This document shows, piece after piece, positions 1-8,557 of a stretch of 64,000 bases of DNA. The position numbers were made by a program, and so were the translations under genes. The notes below the pieces were generated by a model. It had not been told where the DNA came from and searched no databases. It saw nothing but the letters and a program-made list of their open reading frames with translations. The DNA is taken from assembly GCA_963840535.1 (NCBI GenBank), contig CAWIZJ010000053.1:62001-126000 (forward strand), given 5' to 3'. The stretch is from VAZQ01 sp963840535 (GTDB taxonomy: Bacteria; Pseudomonadota; Alphaproteobacteria; Rhizobiales; Xanthobacteraceae). The stretch's first letter is position 1. Every line of letters starts with the position of its first letter.

Positions 1-66
1 ATTGATGGCGGCATGATCGATGACGCGGTGGCACAGCAGCGGCCAGTCCTGCATCAGCCCGCGCAT
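1..66 (-). CDS. N-terminus of an AMP-dependent acyl-CoA synthetase (partial)
   Basis: Twenty-two codons at the window edge read in from an ATG at position 66 (complement) and continue beyond base 1. The peptide begins MRGLMQDWPLLCHRVIDHAA, which resembles the opening of long-chain fatty-acid CoA ligases (ANL family), where a GLMQDxPLL segment precedes the first helix. A second possible start is the Met at residue 5. No catalytic motif lies inside the window, so this rests only on the N-terminal signature. The gene would be divergent from nothing visible and is separated from the HAD gene by about 130 bases. Confidence 0.5.
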   Translation of the reverse strand, partial: MRGLMQDWPLLCHRVIDHAAIN

Positions 67-194
67 GCGTGTTTCCCTCTGTCGTTCCTTGTACTTGCCG
101 CCGAGTTTAATACCGACGCCTCGCGGCCGCGCAACCACAGAATATCACGCGCATGCGTGCGCATTGCGGTGCGCCCGGCCGTGGCGTCGAGCTC

Positions 195-911
195 CTATGA
201 TTTGCCTTTGTTCACCCGCTCGAGCCACCCCGGCAGATCCGCGATCGAGCCGATGAGCGCATCGGCGTAGGGTGCGAGCAGGTCGCCTGGAATCGGCCCC
301 GACCGCACGCCGATTGCGACCGCGCCCGCCGTGCGCGCCGCCGCGAGGTCGTGGATGGTGTCGCCTACGACCGCCACTTCCGATGGCGCGACGCCGGCTG
401 CGCGCGCGAAGGCCAGCACCGGCTCGGCACCGGGCTTGGCGCCGAAACCCGAGTCATGGCCGGCGATGAATTCCACCAGATGGTCGAGGCCCAGGCGCGC
501 GATCTGCGCCCGCGCATTCGACTCGGCATCGTTGGTCATGATCCCGATCCGGTAGCCGCGTCGGGCCAGCGCGGCGAGCACCAGCCCCGGTTCGCCGATC
601 GGTACGAGATGTTGAAGCGCGGTCAGGTTGAACAGGCGGTCGATCTCCGCAAAGAAATCGGGCGTCGCGGGACGGCCCAGCACCTGCGCCCACAAACGTC
701 CGAACTCCGGCGTTGCCCCGCCGATCAGCGGAGATCCCACCAGGAAGCGCCGCTCGGCCGCGACGAACCCGCTGACCGCGGCGAGCCGCTCGAGGACCGC
801 CTGGTCGCCATCCGCGAAGTGGGAGATGGTTGCGTGGGTGGCAGGCCCCCAGGTGCGCTGGAAGTCGACCAGGGTGCCGTCCTTGTCGAACACGATGGCG
901 CGGATCGGCAT
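195..911 (-). CDS. HAD-superfamily phosphatase (phosphoglycolate phosphatase-like)
   Basis: A 238-residue haloacid dehalogenase hydrolase. Motif I is DKDGT (residues 9-13, with Asp9 as expected nucleophile and Asp11 as acid/base), motif II is TN at 126-127, the motif III lysine is near 159, and motif IV is GDTIHD at 183-188. A helical cap lies between motifs I and II, as in subfamily IA. The family dephosphorylates small phosphometabolites; phosphoglycolate phosphatase is a common annotation but the substrate cannot be told from sequence. The ATG at 911 is immediately preceded by the remnant of another gene (915-992), so its original promoter may have been altered. Confidence 0.9.
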   Translation of the reverse strand: MPIRAIVFDKDGTLVDFQRTWGPATHATISHFADGDQAVLERLAAVSGFVAAERRFLVGSPLIGGATPEFGRLWAQVLGRPATPDFFAEIDRLFNLTALQHLVPIGEPGLVLAALARRGYRIGIMTNDAESNARAQIARLGLDHLVEFIAGHDSGFGAKPGAEPVLAFARAAGVAPSEVAVVGDTIHDLAAARTAGAVAIGVRSGPIPGDLLAPYADALIGSIADLPGWLERVNKGKS

Positions 912-914
912 GAT

Positions 915-992
915 TCAACCGAAGCGGGCGAGTTCGCGGGTCGCTGCGCTCCCCATGCGGAGACCACAGACGACGACATCGAAATGGGCCAT
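915..992 (-). pseudogene. N-terminal remnant of a FAD-dependent oxidoreductase
   Basis: A 25-codon reading frame starts MAHFDVVVCGLRMGSAA and stops at 915-917. It matches the start of sarcosine/N-methyltryptophan oxidase-type flavoenzymes, whose first beta strand and dinucleotide loop read FDVVVxGLGxMGSAA. Here the glycine loop is damaged (GLRMGSAA) and everything after ARFG is missing. The HAD gene begins three bases later on the same strand. The likely reading is that a deletion fused the start of an oxidoreductase gene to the HAD gene. A chance short frame is possible, but the match to the glycine-loop pattern is specific. Confidence 0.45.
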
Positions 993-1023
993 AGTCCGCG
1001 CCCGCCATCCTGCCGGTCGCCAT

Positions 1024-1824
1024 ATGGTCGCAATCCTACCGAATATCCCGGCCGTGAAGCTCCTATCGGCGCTGATTTTGCTGGCGGCACTTTGCGACCT
1101 GGCAGGTGCCCAGGGGATTCCCTTGCCGCGTCCGCGGCCCGATCGGGCCGTTGCCGAGCCTGCCGATCTCGCGAAGCCCGAGGAGCCCGCGCCGCCGTCG
1201 GCCTGCCGACTGCGGCTCACGCCCGAGCGCGCGGTTGCTCCGTCGCTGCCGCCGCTCGCCGGGCCCGGCGAATGCGGCGTGGAGGACGCGGTGCGGCTCG
1301 AGGCGGTGGTGCTTTCCGACAGGAGCCGCGTGGCGGTGACGCCGCCGGCGATCTTGCGCTGCATCTTCGCCGAGGCGCTCGTGAGCTGGGTGCGCGAGGA
1401 CGTGGTCGCCGCGCTGCGCCCGCTCGATGCGGTCCTTACGGGCATCGACAACTTCGCCTCCTACGATTGCCGCGGGCGCAACCGCGTCGTCGGTGCCAAG
1501 GTGTCGGAGCACGGCAAGGGCAATGCCATCGACATCCGCTCGATCAGGGTCGCCGGCGGCAAGGTCGTGGAGCTGACCGATCCACTGGTGCCGAAGGATC
1601 TTCGCGAGGCGTTGCGCAAGAGCGCTTGTGCACGCTTCGGCACCGTGCTGGGGCCCGGCTCCGACGGCTATCACGAGAACCACGTGCACCTGGACCTCAT
1701 CGAGCGCCGGGGCGGCTATCGCATGTGCCAGTGGGACGTGCGCGAGCCCGAGCCCGAGCTGCCGCCTGCTGCCGCGCAGGTCCCGCTGCCGCGTCCGCGT
1801 CCCACCACATCCGCCAGGCGGTAG
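1024..1824 (+). CDS. Extensin-like C-terminal domain protein (secreted, peptidase M15-like fold)
   Basis: A 266-residue exported protein. The chosen ATG at 1024 puts a hydrophobic signal segment (LLSALILLAALCDLAGA) at residues about 13-29, which longer upstream starts would bury. A proline-rich PLPRPRP stretch follows the signal and recurs near the C-terminus. The extensin-like domain (PF06904) fills the centre, with SEHGKGNAID (His163, Asp170) and HVHLD (His220, His222). These are the zinc-ligand positions of the related LAS/DD-peptidase fold, so a role on cell-wall peptides is plausible but unproven. It is 6 bases upstream of the aminotransferase gene. Confidence 0.85.
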   Translation: MVAILPNIPAVKLLSALILLAALCDLAGAQGIPLPRPRPDRAVAEPADLAKPEEPAPPSACRLRLTPERAVAPSLPPLAGPGECGVEDAVRLEAVVLSDRSRVAVTPPAILRCIFAEALVSWVREDVVAALRPLDAVLTGIDNFASYDCRGRNRVVGAKVSEHGKGNAIDIRSIRVAGGKVVELTDPLVPKDLREALRKSACARFGTVLGPGSDGYHENHVHLDLIERRGGYRMCQWDVREPEPELPPAAAQVPLPRPRPTTSARR

Positions 1825-1830
1825 TCATCC

Positions 1831-3210
1831 ATGCCCCTCAGCAATCTCGCCGTGCGCGACATCGAGACCCTGGTTCACCCCTACACCAATCTCGCGGCGA
1901 TGCGCGAAACCGGACCGCTGGTGCTCGAGCGCGGACAGGGCGTGTTCGTGTACGACAGCGACGGCAAAGCCTATATCGAAGGAATGGCAGGGCTGTGGTG
2001 CACGGCGCTCGGCTACGGCAACGAGGAACTGGTCGAGGCGGCGGCCACGCAGATGCGCAAGCTGCCGTTCGCGCATCTCTTCACCGCCAAGAGCCACGAT
2101 CCCGCCATCGAGCTCGCCGAGCGGCTCAAGGAGATCGCCCCGGTCCCGACCTCCAAGGTGCTGTTCTCCTCGTCGGGCTCGGAGGCCAACGACGCCCAGG
2201 TCAAGCTGGTCTGGTACATGAACAACGCGCTCGGCCGGCCGCGGAAGAAGAAGATCGTCAGCCGCGTCAAGGCCTATCACGGCGTGACCGTGGCGGCCGC
2301 CTCGCTCACCGGCCTGGCGAACAACCACCGCGATTTCGACGTGCCGATCGCCGGCTTCCTGCACGCGGGTTGTCCGCACCACTACCGCTTCGCCGAGGAC
2401 GGCGAAGGCGAGGAAGACTTTTCGCGGCGGCTCGCGGCCGAGCTCGAGCAGCTCGTTCTGCGGGAGGATCCGGAAACCGTCGCTGCCTTCATCGCGGAGC
2501 CGGTGATGGGTGCGGGCGGAGTGATCGTGCCGCCCCGGGGCTACTTTCCGGAGGTCGTGAAGGTCTGCCGGAAATACGATCTCTACATGATCTCGGACGA
2601 GGTGATCTGCGGCTTCGGCCGGCTGGGGACGATGTTCGGCTGCACCGCGCTGGAATTCGCGCCGCACTCGATCACGGTCGCGAAGGCGCTGACCTCGGCC
2701 TACCTGCCGCTGAGCGCCGTCACGGTGCCGGAGGCGATGTACCAGGCGATGCTGGACGAGAGCCGCAAGATCGGCGTCTTCGGGCATGGCTTCACCTATT
2801 CGGGTCATCCGGTCGCCGCGGCGGTGGCGGTGAAGGCGCTCGAGATCTATGCGCGCGAGCGCATCGCCGAGCAGGCGGCACGCAAGGCACCGCAGTTTCA
2901 GCGCCGGCTCGCCGCGCTCGGCGAGCACCCGCTGGTCGGCGAGGCGCGCGGGCTCGGGCTCGTCGGTGCCGTCGAGCTGGTCGCCGACAAGTCGACCAGG
3001 CGGCAGTTCGACGCCAAGCTCGCCGTGGGTCCGCGTGCGGTGCGTTTCGCCGAGGAGGAAGGGCTGATCGTGCGCTTCCTTGCCGGTGACGTGATCTCGC
3101 TCTGCCCGCCGATCATCATCGCGCCCGCGGAAATCGACGAGCTGTTCGACCGCCTCGCGCGCGCGCTCGACCGCACCCTGGACTGGATCACGCGCGAGCG
3201 GCTGATGTAG
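1831..3210 (+). CDS. Class III (omega) aminotransferase, PLP-dependent
   Basis: A full-length 459-residue class III aminotransferase. It shows the SSSGSEANDAQVKLV cofactor-phosphate segment, the SDEVICGFGRLG motif carrying the aspartate that contacts the pyridine nitrogen, and the PLP-binding lysine in TVAKALTSAYLPLS (Lys285). Such enzymes move amino groups from terminal amines (putrescine, taurine, beta-alanine and others) to pyruvate or 2-oxoglutarate. The exact substrate cannot be read here, although the N-terminus and length resemble the aspartate aminotransferase family proteins often annotated as putrescine or taurine-pyruvate transaminases. A short palindrome (AGCCCGATCGGGCT) directly after the stop could act as a weak terminator. 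Confidence 0.9.
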   Translation: MPLSNLAVRDIETLVHPYTNLAAMRETGPLVLERGQGVFVYDSDGKAYIEGMAGLWCTALGYGNEELVEAAATQMRKLPFAHLFTAKSHDPAIELAERLKEIAPVPTSKVLFSSSGSEANDAQVKLVWYMNNALGRPRKKKIVSRVKAYHGVTVAAASLTGLANNHRDFDVPIAGFLHAGCPHHYRFAEDGEGEEDFSRRLAAELEQLVLREDPETVAAFIAEPVMGAGGVIVPPRGYFPEVVKVCRKYDLYMISDEVICGFGRLGTMFGCTALEFAPHSITVAKALTSAYLPLSAVTVPEAMYQAMLDESRKIGVFGHGFTYSGHPVAAAVAVKALEIYARERIAEQAARKAPQFQRRLAALGEHPLVGEARGLGLVGAVELVADKSTRRQFDAKLAVGPRAVRFAEEEGLIVRFLAGDVISLCPPIIIAPAEIDELFDRLARALDRTLDWITRERLM

Positions 3211-3322
3211 CCCGATCGGGCTACTCGGCCTTTTCCCAATCCCTCGACGCCGGACTCCTTATAGGCCGGGTATGGCCTAAATCGCCGCAGCTCCACTGCG
3301 CTGATCGTTTTCAAGACTCCGC

Positions 3323-3670
3323 TTATTCACGCGGCACAAGCTGTTCCAGTATCGCGATCAATGGACCCAGGCGATCGTGAAGCACCATCCACACGAGGTC
3401 GAGGCGCACCTCGCCATAGCCGTGGATGAGCCGGTGGCGCATGCCCGTGATTTCGCGCCAGGGAAGTTCGGGATGGGCGGTTTGCGTGGCGGCCGAAACC
3501 TTGCCCGCGGCCTCGCCGAGAACCTCCAATGATCGAATGGCCGCGTTCTGGTGCAGTCGGCTCGCGAGAAAGGCCGCTTCGTCGAGCCCTTCGACAAACT
3601 CCTGCGCATCACGCGCCGCGAGCAGCATGTCGAGCAGGAGCGCCGCGTCTCGTTCGGGCAATTCAGCCAT
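3323..3670 (-). CDS. hepT: HepT-family RNase toxin (DUF86)
   Basis: A 115-residue all-helical HEPN protein. The signature RX4HXY is complete: Arg78, His83 and Tyr85 in RHRLIHGY. In the characterised MntA/HepT pair this motif is the RNase active site, and the tyrosine is polyadenylylated by the antitoxin. The gene overlaps the antitoxin gene by 8 bases and follows it in the same operon, the usual order for this system. Full length and an intact motif suggest a functional toxin. Confidence 0.88.
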   Translation of the reverse strand: MAELPERDAALLLDMLLAARDAQEFVEGLDEAAFLASRLHQNAAIRSLEVLGEAAGKVSAATQTAHPELPWREITGMRHRLIHGYGEVRLDLVWMVLHDRLGPLIAILEQLVPRE

Positions 3671-3977
3671 AGACGGTTTCAGCCTCTTTCAGGATTGCCC
3701 GCCGGCGGATGAAATTCCGACTGGCCTCGACCGCCTCGCGCTCGACAAGATCGACGGAGCGCCCAAGAAGCCTCTCCAGCGCGTCCTTCAAATCGGTGAA
3801 CGCCGCAAGATCGTTCCGGGCGGCAGGCGCGAAGGTGACGAGGAAATCGGCGTCGCTGCGGTTGGGATCGAAACCGCTGCCGCGCGCTGCCGAGCCGAAG
3901 ACCTCCAGCCGCGCCACGGCATAGCGTCGGCAGAGCGCGGCAAGAGCATCACGCTTTTCGTCAATGTCGGCTTGCAT
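3663..3977 (-). CDS. mntA: MntA-family nucleotidyltransferase antitoxin
   Basis: A 104-residue minimal nucleotidyltransferase. It carries the GS loop at residues 28-29 and a DAD metal pair at 42-44 (GS-X12-DxD), the defining motif of MNT domains. In studied systems it inactivates HepT by adding AMP groups to the HepT tyrosine. It is first in a two-gene operon with hepT and overlaps it by 8 bases, implying translational coupling. No other gene of the window seems functionally linked to the pair. Confidence 0.88.
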   Translation of the reverse strand: MQADIDEKRDALAALCRRYAVARLEVFGSAARGSGFDPNRSDADFLVTFAPAARNDLAAFTDLKDALERLLGRSVDLVEREAVEASRNFIRRRAILKEAETVYG

Positions 3978-4096
3978 GATTTACTCCCGGCCCTTTCGCA
4001 ACGTGTTTTCTACGGTAGTTCATCGTTCATGCCGAATCCAAAAATGAAAACGGCGCCGAGCTGCCGCCCGGCGCCGCTCCCAGCCCCCTCTAAACT

Positions 4097-4778
4097 TCAG
4101 TTGTTGTGCCCAGGCAAGGCGGGCGCCGCTGCTGCGTTCGCGACGCGCGGATTGAACGGTGAGTCGCCGCTCTTGGGCGCCAGCACCACGACGATCGAGC
4201 CCATCTTGACGCGGTTGTAGAGGTCGATCACGTCCTCGTTGGTCATCCGGATGCAGCCCGAGGAGATCGCCTGCCCGATCAACTCCGGCTGGTTGGTGCC
4301 GTGGATGCGGAACAGGGTGTCCTTGCTGCCCTGAAAGAGATAGATGCCGCGTGCGCCCATCGGATTGTGCGCGCCGCCTTCGACGAAGTCCGGGACCTCC
4401 CATCCGCCTCTTGATCGCGGCAGTGGGTGTCCAGCTCGGCCACTCTTCCTTGCGGCCGACCCGCGCGATGCCGTACCAGGACAAGGCCTCCTCGCCGACG
4501 GTCACGCCATAGCGGATCGCCCTGCTGTCGGCGAGCACGTAATAGAGATAGCGGGCATCGCTATCGATGACGATCGAGCCCGGGGCTTCCTTGCGATGAT
4601 ACTGCACGATCGCCCGCTGATAGGCGGACGGGATGCTCGCGCGCGCATAGGGCGCGGCGGCCAGCATCTTGCGGTCACGCGGATTGAGATTGGCGTCGGA
4701 TGCAGGCTCCAGGGTTGCCGGCATGCACCCACCGAGCAGGAGCCCGATCAGAAGACAAGCTGTTCCCCTAATCCCCAT
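4097..4778 (-). pseudogene. L,D-transpeptidase lipoprotein (YkuD/ErfK), frameshifted
   Basis: The start at 4778 is preceded by a GGGGGAG ribosome site and gives a lipoprotein signal ending LLLGGC (lipobox). The N-terminal part reads well to IKRRM, then the frame changes near base 4400. The downstream frame continues VPDFVEGGAHNPMGAR and holds the catalytic HGTNQP...SSGCIRM segment with the nucleophilic cysteine. Rejoining the two frames gives a complete L,D-transpeptidase, which forms 3-3 peptidoglycan cross-links or anchors proteins to peptidoglycan in the periplasm. A small indel at ~4400 explains the break. It may be a sequencing error, since many genes here show similar breaks. Confidence 0.85.
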
Positions 4779-5251
4779 AGCTCCCCCTTTTCCCGCCTGC
4801 CGGCGGGTCCCCAAATCGGTGGCTCGACTCGATGAGTAAACCAGAACGCGGGCGTCAATCCAGAGGCTGGATGGTCCCAATTCCATAGTCTTGTGAACCT
4901 GTTGCAGGAAAGCCGCAGTTGCGGCCCCCGGCTGTGGAAATGTGCCCGGTCCTGCGCGCGGAACCTGGCCGCCGGCCGCAGGACGAGGTCAAGCGGGGGG
5001 TCTTAACCTGGCTGTTCACCAATCCGCCGCTCGCCACCGGGCGCTCGCGGTTCCCCCGGCGCCGCGACATCGAACGCGAACGGAAATGTCACGATAGGAC
5101 ACGATTTGCTGCGCATTTCGGCCGCACTCGACCGCCATCTCGACCAAGAGCACGACCAAGCACTGTGCATCGCCGCGCGACAGCCGCAGTGCAGGAAGGC
5201 GTCGCCCACCAGCGAGCGTTCCAAGAGGTACACGTTCCAAGGAGTACAAAA
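4779..5251. other. Intergenic stretch between divergent genes
   Basis: About 470 bases separate the L,D-transpeptidase start from the small gene at 5252. I see no recognisable RNA, repeat or conserved protein. One short frame (5106-5255, starting at a TTG with an AGGA upstream) ends in a TGA that overlaps the ATG of the next gene. It may be a coupled leader peptide, but support is weak. Confidence 0.4.
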
Positions 5252-5455
5252 ATGACCGACAAGAACACGGTCTCAGCCGTCGAGACTGTCCGCAGCAGCG
5301 AGTCCGATCTCGACAGCCGTTACGGCGAGATCGGCATATCCGCACTCGCCGCCGCGCTCCAGTTTCGGTGCGAGGTCAAGAACCCCGCTTATGCGCCGGT
5401 CGCGCCCAGGCGCGATGATCATCTCGCCGATCGTCTCGCCGACGTGGCGGCTTGA
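5252..5455 (+). CDS. Small hypothetical protein
   Basis: A 67-residue protein with a good AAGGAG ribosome site 7 bases before the ATG. The central part (YGEIGISALAAALQF) is an amphipathic helix, followed by a charged tail rich in Arg and Asp. I do not assign a family; short proteins with a similar xYGEIGISAxAAAL segment occur as hypotheticals in Bradyrhizobium relatives. It precedes corA by about 230 bases on the same strand. No function is proposed. Confidence 0.55.
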   Translation: MTDKNTVSAVETVRSSESDLDSRYGEIGISALAAALQFRCEVKNPAYAPVAPRRDDHLADRLADVAA

Positions 5456-5684
5456 TCGCCGCCGCCGCTTTCGGCGCTGTCCTCGCCAATCGATCTCCAA
5501 ATGACCGTGACGTCGCGCAAGGTCCGCATGGGACCTCGCGTGCCGCAGCTCGGTACCCCACGCGCCGCTCAAGACGCTTGCAAGGACCGGCTCGAATGGG
5601 CCATCACTGGCCCGGTGCCCGGTCACCGTGACACGCGTGCGCGCGGACTGTCTGCAACCGGGAGAGCAGGCGGGCGGAGGGGTC

Positions 5685-6662
5685 ATGCTGTCGGTCTACG
5701 TCCCGCGCGGCACATCGCTCGAACGCGTCCAGCTCGCCCATGGATCGCCGGTGCCGGAGAGCGCCGTCTGGTTCGATCTGGTCACCCCGACCCTGACCGA
5801 AGACAAGCTGGTCGAGCGCCATCTCGGCATTGCCGTTCCGACGCGCGAGGAGATGCAGGAAATCGAGGTCACCAGCCGTCTCTACGTGGAGAACGGCGCC
5901 CGCTACATGACCGCGACCCTGATGTGCCAGTCGGACACCGAGACGCCCAAGACCACCCCCGTCACCTTCATCCTGTCGGGGCATCGGCTCATCACCGTGC
6001 GGTACGACGACCCGCGGCCGTTCATGATCGTCGGCAACAAGCTGTCGCGGGTCTGCGCACCGACGGTGAACGGAGAATCGGTGCTGATGGATCTGCTCGA
6101 CGCCGTGATCGATCGCGCGGCGGACATCCTGGAGCGCATCGGACTCGAGGTCGATCAGGTCTCGCACAGCATCTTCGAGCCGCCGGGGACGCGAACGGAC
6201 CACACCCGGAGCTACAACGACATCCTCAAGACGATCGGGCGCAAGGGCGACCTCACCTCGAAGGTGCGCGAAAGCCTGGTCTCGATCGGCCGCCTGCTGC
6301 TCTATCTCGCCAACGAGGCCGACAGCATGCGCTGGGCGAAGGAGACGCGTGCACAGCTGCGCGGCATGCAGCGCGACGTTCAATCGCTGTCGGACCACGC
6401 CGCCTATCTGTCGAACAAGATACAATTCCTGCTGCAGGCGATGCTGGGCGTGGTGAGCATCGAGCAGAACAACGTCATCAAGATTTTCTCGGTCGCCGCC
6501 GTCGGGTTGATGCCGCCGACCCTGATCGCCTCGATCTACGGCATGAATTTCAAGCAGATGCCGGAGCTCGATTGGGCCTGGGGCTACCCGCTCGCGATCG
6601 TGCTGATGGTGTTGGCGGCGGCGCTGCCGTACTATTTCTTCAAATGGAAGAAGTGGCTCTGA
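5685..6662 (+). CDS. corA: CorA-type magnesium/divalent cation channel
   Basis: A 325-residue CorA-family protein. The start at 5685 follows a GGAGGGG ribosome site; an upstream in-frame ATG at 5628 would add 19 residues with no homology. An acidic cytoplasmic N-domain is followed by a long helix and two C-terminal membrane segments. The first ends in the signature YGMN (GMN at 287-289), which forms the selectivity loop at the periplasmic mouth. The protein ends in the usual basic tail (KWKKWL). Members form pentamers carrying Mg2+ or Co2+ into the cell. No riboswitch was recognised upstream. Confidence 0.92.
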   Translation: MLSVYVPRGTSLERVQLAHGSPVPESAVWFDLVTPTLTEDKLVERHLGIAVPTREEMQEIEVTSRLYVENGARYMTATLMCQSDTETPKTTPVTFILSGHRLITVRYDDPRPFMIVGNKLSRVCAPTVNGESVLMDLLDAVIDRAADILERIGLEVDQVSHSIFEPPGTRTDHTRSYNDILKTIGRKGDLTSKVRESLVSIGRLLLYLANEADSMRWAKETRAQLRGMQRDVQSLSDHAAYLSNKIQFLLQAMLGVVSIEQNNVIKIFSVAAVGLMPPTLIASIYGMNFKQMPELDWAWGYPLAIVLMVLAAALPYYFFKWKKWL

Positions 6663-6702
6663 GCCGGGTGCCGGACGCCGGATGAGGGAATCGATCTCCG
6701 CC

Positions 6703-6779
6703 CAAGTGTGGCGGTTCAGAAGTCCGCATCATTCTTGCGGCGAGTCCGAAATGCGGACTTCTGAACCAAGCCACACTAG
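6703..6779. repeat. CTAG-type hairpin element, unit D
   Basis: A 77-base imperfect palindrome. The outer arms AGTGTGGC/GCCACACT are followed by an inner helix of 17 pairs (GGTTCAGAAGTCCGCAT and its complement), a two-A bulge on the right arm, and a loop CATTCTTGCGGCGAGTCCGAA slightly longer than 20 bases. The right end is CACTAG, while the left end is CAAG, probably a decayed CTAG. It has the same architecture as the units at 8634-8874 and 9662-9899 and lies just before the left side of the IS630 element. Confidence 0.8.
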
Positions 6780-7950
6780 ATTCCAGAACAGCATGAATTG
6801 GCGTATTTAGTACCGGAGAATACGGTCGACGGGGGAGTTGTTTTCGGAATTTGAGGTGTGATTCGCTGTGACCATCTGATTCGGGAGGAGCGGATGGTCA
6901 AATGCAGCAAAGCCGAGGTCCGGCGGCTGAGGACGGCGCTGCGATGGAAGCTTCCAGCGACGCAGCGCGAGCGCATCCAGATGGTGCTGCTGCGCGAGGG
7001 CGGAATGACGCAGCCGGCGATTGCGGCGGCCATGGGCGTTTCGCTGAGCACGGTGAACCGCGCGCATATGGCTTACGATCACGGTGGCATCAAGGCGCTC
7101 AAGCCCAAGGCGAACGGCGGACGCAAGCACGAGAACATGACCGTGGCCGAGGAGAAGGCCTTGCTGGCGCGCTTCGCCCATGCCGCGGGGGCTGGCGAGT
7201 TGTTGAACATCCACGATCTCAAGGCGGCTTACGAAAAGGCGATCGGGCACCCGACCAGTGACAGCACGGTGTACAATCTGCTGCATCGGCATGGCTGGCG
7301 TAAGCTGATGCCGCGCCCGTTCCATCCCAAGCGGAACCTGGCGGCGCAAAATGCTTTTAAAAAAACGGCTTTCGTGATGCTGTGAGGAAGGCCAAGCGGG
7401 CGGCGGCCAAGCGCGGCCGTCGCTTGCGTGTCATGTTCGCCGACGAAGCGCGTTTCGGACGCATGAACCGCCCGCGGCCTTGCTGGGCTCCCACTGGCGT
7501 CAGACCCGAGGTCGCCGCGCAGCTCATTCGCGAGTACATCTACCTCTACGGCGCGGTCTGTCCCAAGGATGGAAGATGCGTCTATCTGATCATGCCCGCA
7601 TCGGATACTGCCTGCTTCCAGATCTACCTCGATGTTCTGTCCAGAAAATACCGCAGGCAGCAAATTCTCCTGGTCCTCGACGGTGCTCCCAACCATCAGT
7701 GCGGCCTGCTCGCGGTTCCCGACAACATCACGCTTCTGTTCCTGCCACCCTATTCGCCGGAGTTGAACCCGAAGGAGAACCTCTGGGACGAAATCCGCGA
7801 AAAGATCTTCAAGAACCTCGCCCTCAAATCCATGAACGCCGTACGCGCAAAACTCAGAGAGGCCGTTCTCTACATCCAGCGCAATCCAGAACTCGTCAAA
7901 TCCATCACATCCTTCCCTTACATTGCCAAGTCTATCTGATATGGAGGCGG
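6780..7950 (+). mobile_element. IS630-family insertion sequence (ends approximate)
   Basis: The element carries the two-frame transposase at 6894-7939. The ends are placed only roughly. A TAGTACCGGAGAATA-like segment near 6810 and a TACCGCCTCCATA segment (complement, near 7940) share a TACCG...ATA pattern that could be the remains of terminal inverted repeats. The expected TA target duplication was not established. The left side abuts hairpin unit D and the right side abuts a truncated IS5-type transposase gene, so this is a site of repeated insertion. Confidence 0.7.
6894..7939 (+). CDS. IS630-family transposase, two frames joined by a likely -1 frameshift
   Basis: The first frame (start 6894, ribosome site GGGAGGAG) holds the helix-turn-helix DNA-binding region and ends at 7385. 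The second frame continues from about 7352 to 7939. The overlap contains T4A7C at about 7355-7366. Slipping back one base there gives NAFKKNGFRDAVRKAK, a smooth join. The DDE residues are in MFADEARF, LVLDGAPNHQ and the glutamate of PELNPKENLWDE. Programmed frameshifting on A-runs is known for IS630 elements, so this is probably a functional Tc1/mariner-type transposase rather than a dead one. Confidence 0.85.
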
Positions 7951-7952
7951 TA

Positions 7953-8557
7953 TCAGGCCGTGCGTGATGCCAAGGGCGGGATCACCACATCGACCTCAGC
8001 TGCCGCGAGCACGGCGCGAAAGCGATCGTTGTCGAAGCCCTTATCGGCGATCAGCCTGATGAGCGTGAGGCCCTCGACCGATGCGTTGGCCTGTGTTGCC
8101 TCGTGCACCTGTCCTGCAGTGAGGAGCATCCGCAAGGGATGACCGGTCGCATCCACGGCAATATGGATCTTGGTGCTCAGGCCGCCACGCGATCGGCCAA
8201 TGGCCTCTTTTTGAGCCCCCCTTTTGCGCCGGCGGCATGCTGGTGCGCCCGCACGATGGTGGCATCGATCATGACGTGTTCGAAATCTGGATCCTTCGCT
8301 AAGACCTTGAAAATACTTTCCCAAACTCCCTTCTCTGACCAGCGGTTGAAGCGCACGAACACGCTGTTCCAATGTCCGAATTCCGGCGGTAGATCGCGCC
8401 ATGGCGCACCCGTGCGCAGAATCCAAAGAACGGCATCGACAAATAGTCGATTGTCCTTGCCAGCTCGACCTCTGTCTCCTTCCTTGCCCGGAACCAAATT
8501 TGCGATACGCGCCCACTGCACATTGATGAGTTCGCGCCGAATCAAGATCGCCTCCAT
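7953..8557 (-). pseudogene. IS5-family (IS427-like) transposase, 3' truncated
   Basis: Two frames joined at an A4G6 run near 8212-8221. OrfA (from about 8557) gives the N-terminal DUF4096-like region with RTGAPWRDLPPEFGHWNSV and HVMIDATIVRAHQHAAG, including the first catalytic Asp. OrfB continues GRSRGGLSTKIHIAVDATG and LIADKGFDNDRF with the second Asp, and stops shortly after VDVVIPPLASRTA. The C-terminal part with the catalytic Glu is missing at the border with the IS630 element. Programmed frameshifting between two frames is typical of the IS427 group; the truncation makes this copy inactive. Confidence 0.82.

Noticed and set aside
351..3089. A very long plus-strand open frame of ~900 codons antisense to and across the HAD, extensin and aminotransferase genes
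   Set aside because: It is rich in Arg, Gly and Ala with no conserved segment, and it overlaps three well-supported genes in other frames; typical of high-GC shadow frames.
4855..5070. A minus-strand frame of 71 codons in the gap upstream of the L,D-transpeptidase
   Set aside because: No homology or ribosome site, and an uneven composition consistent with chance.
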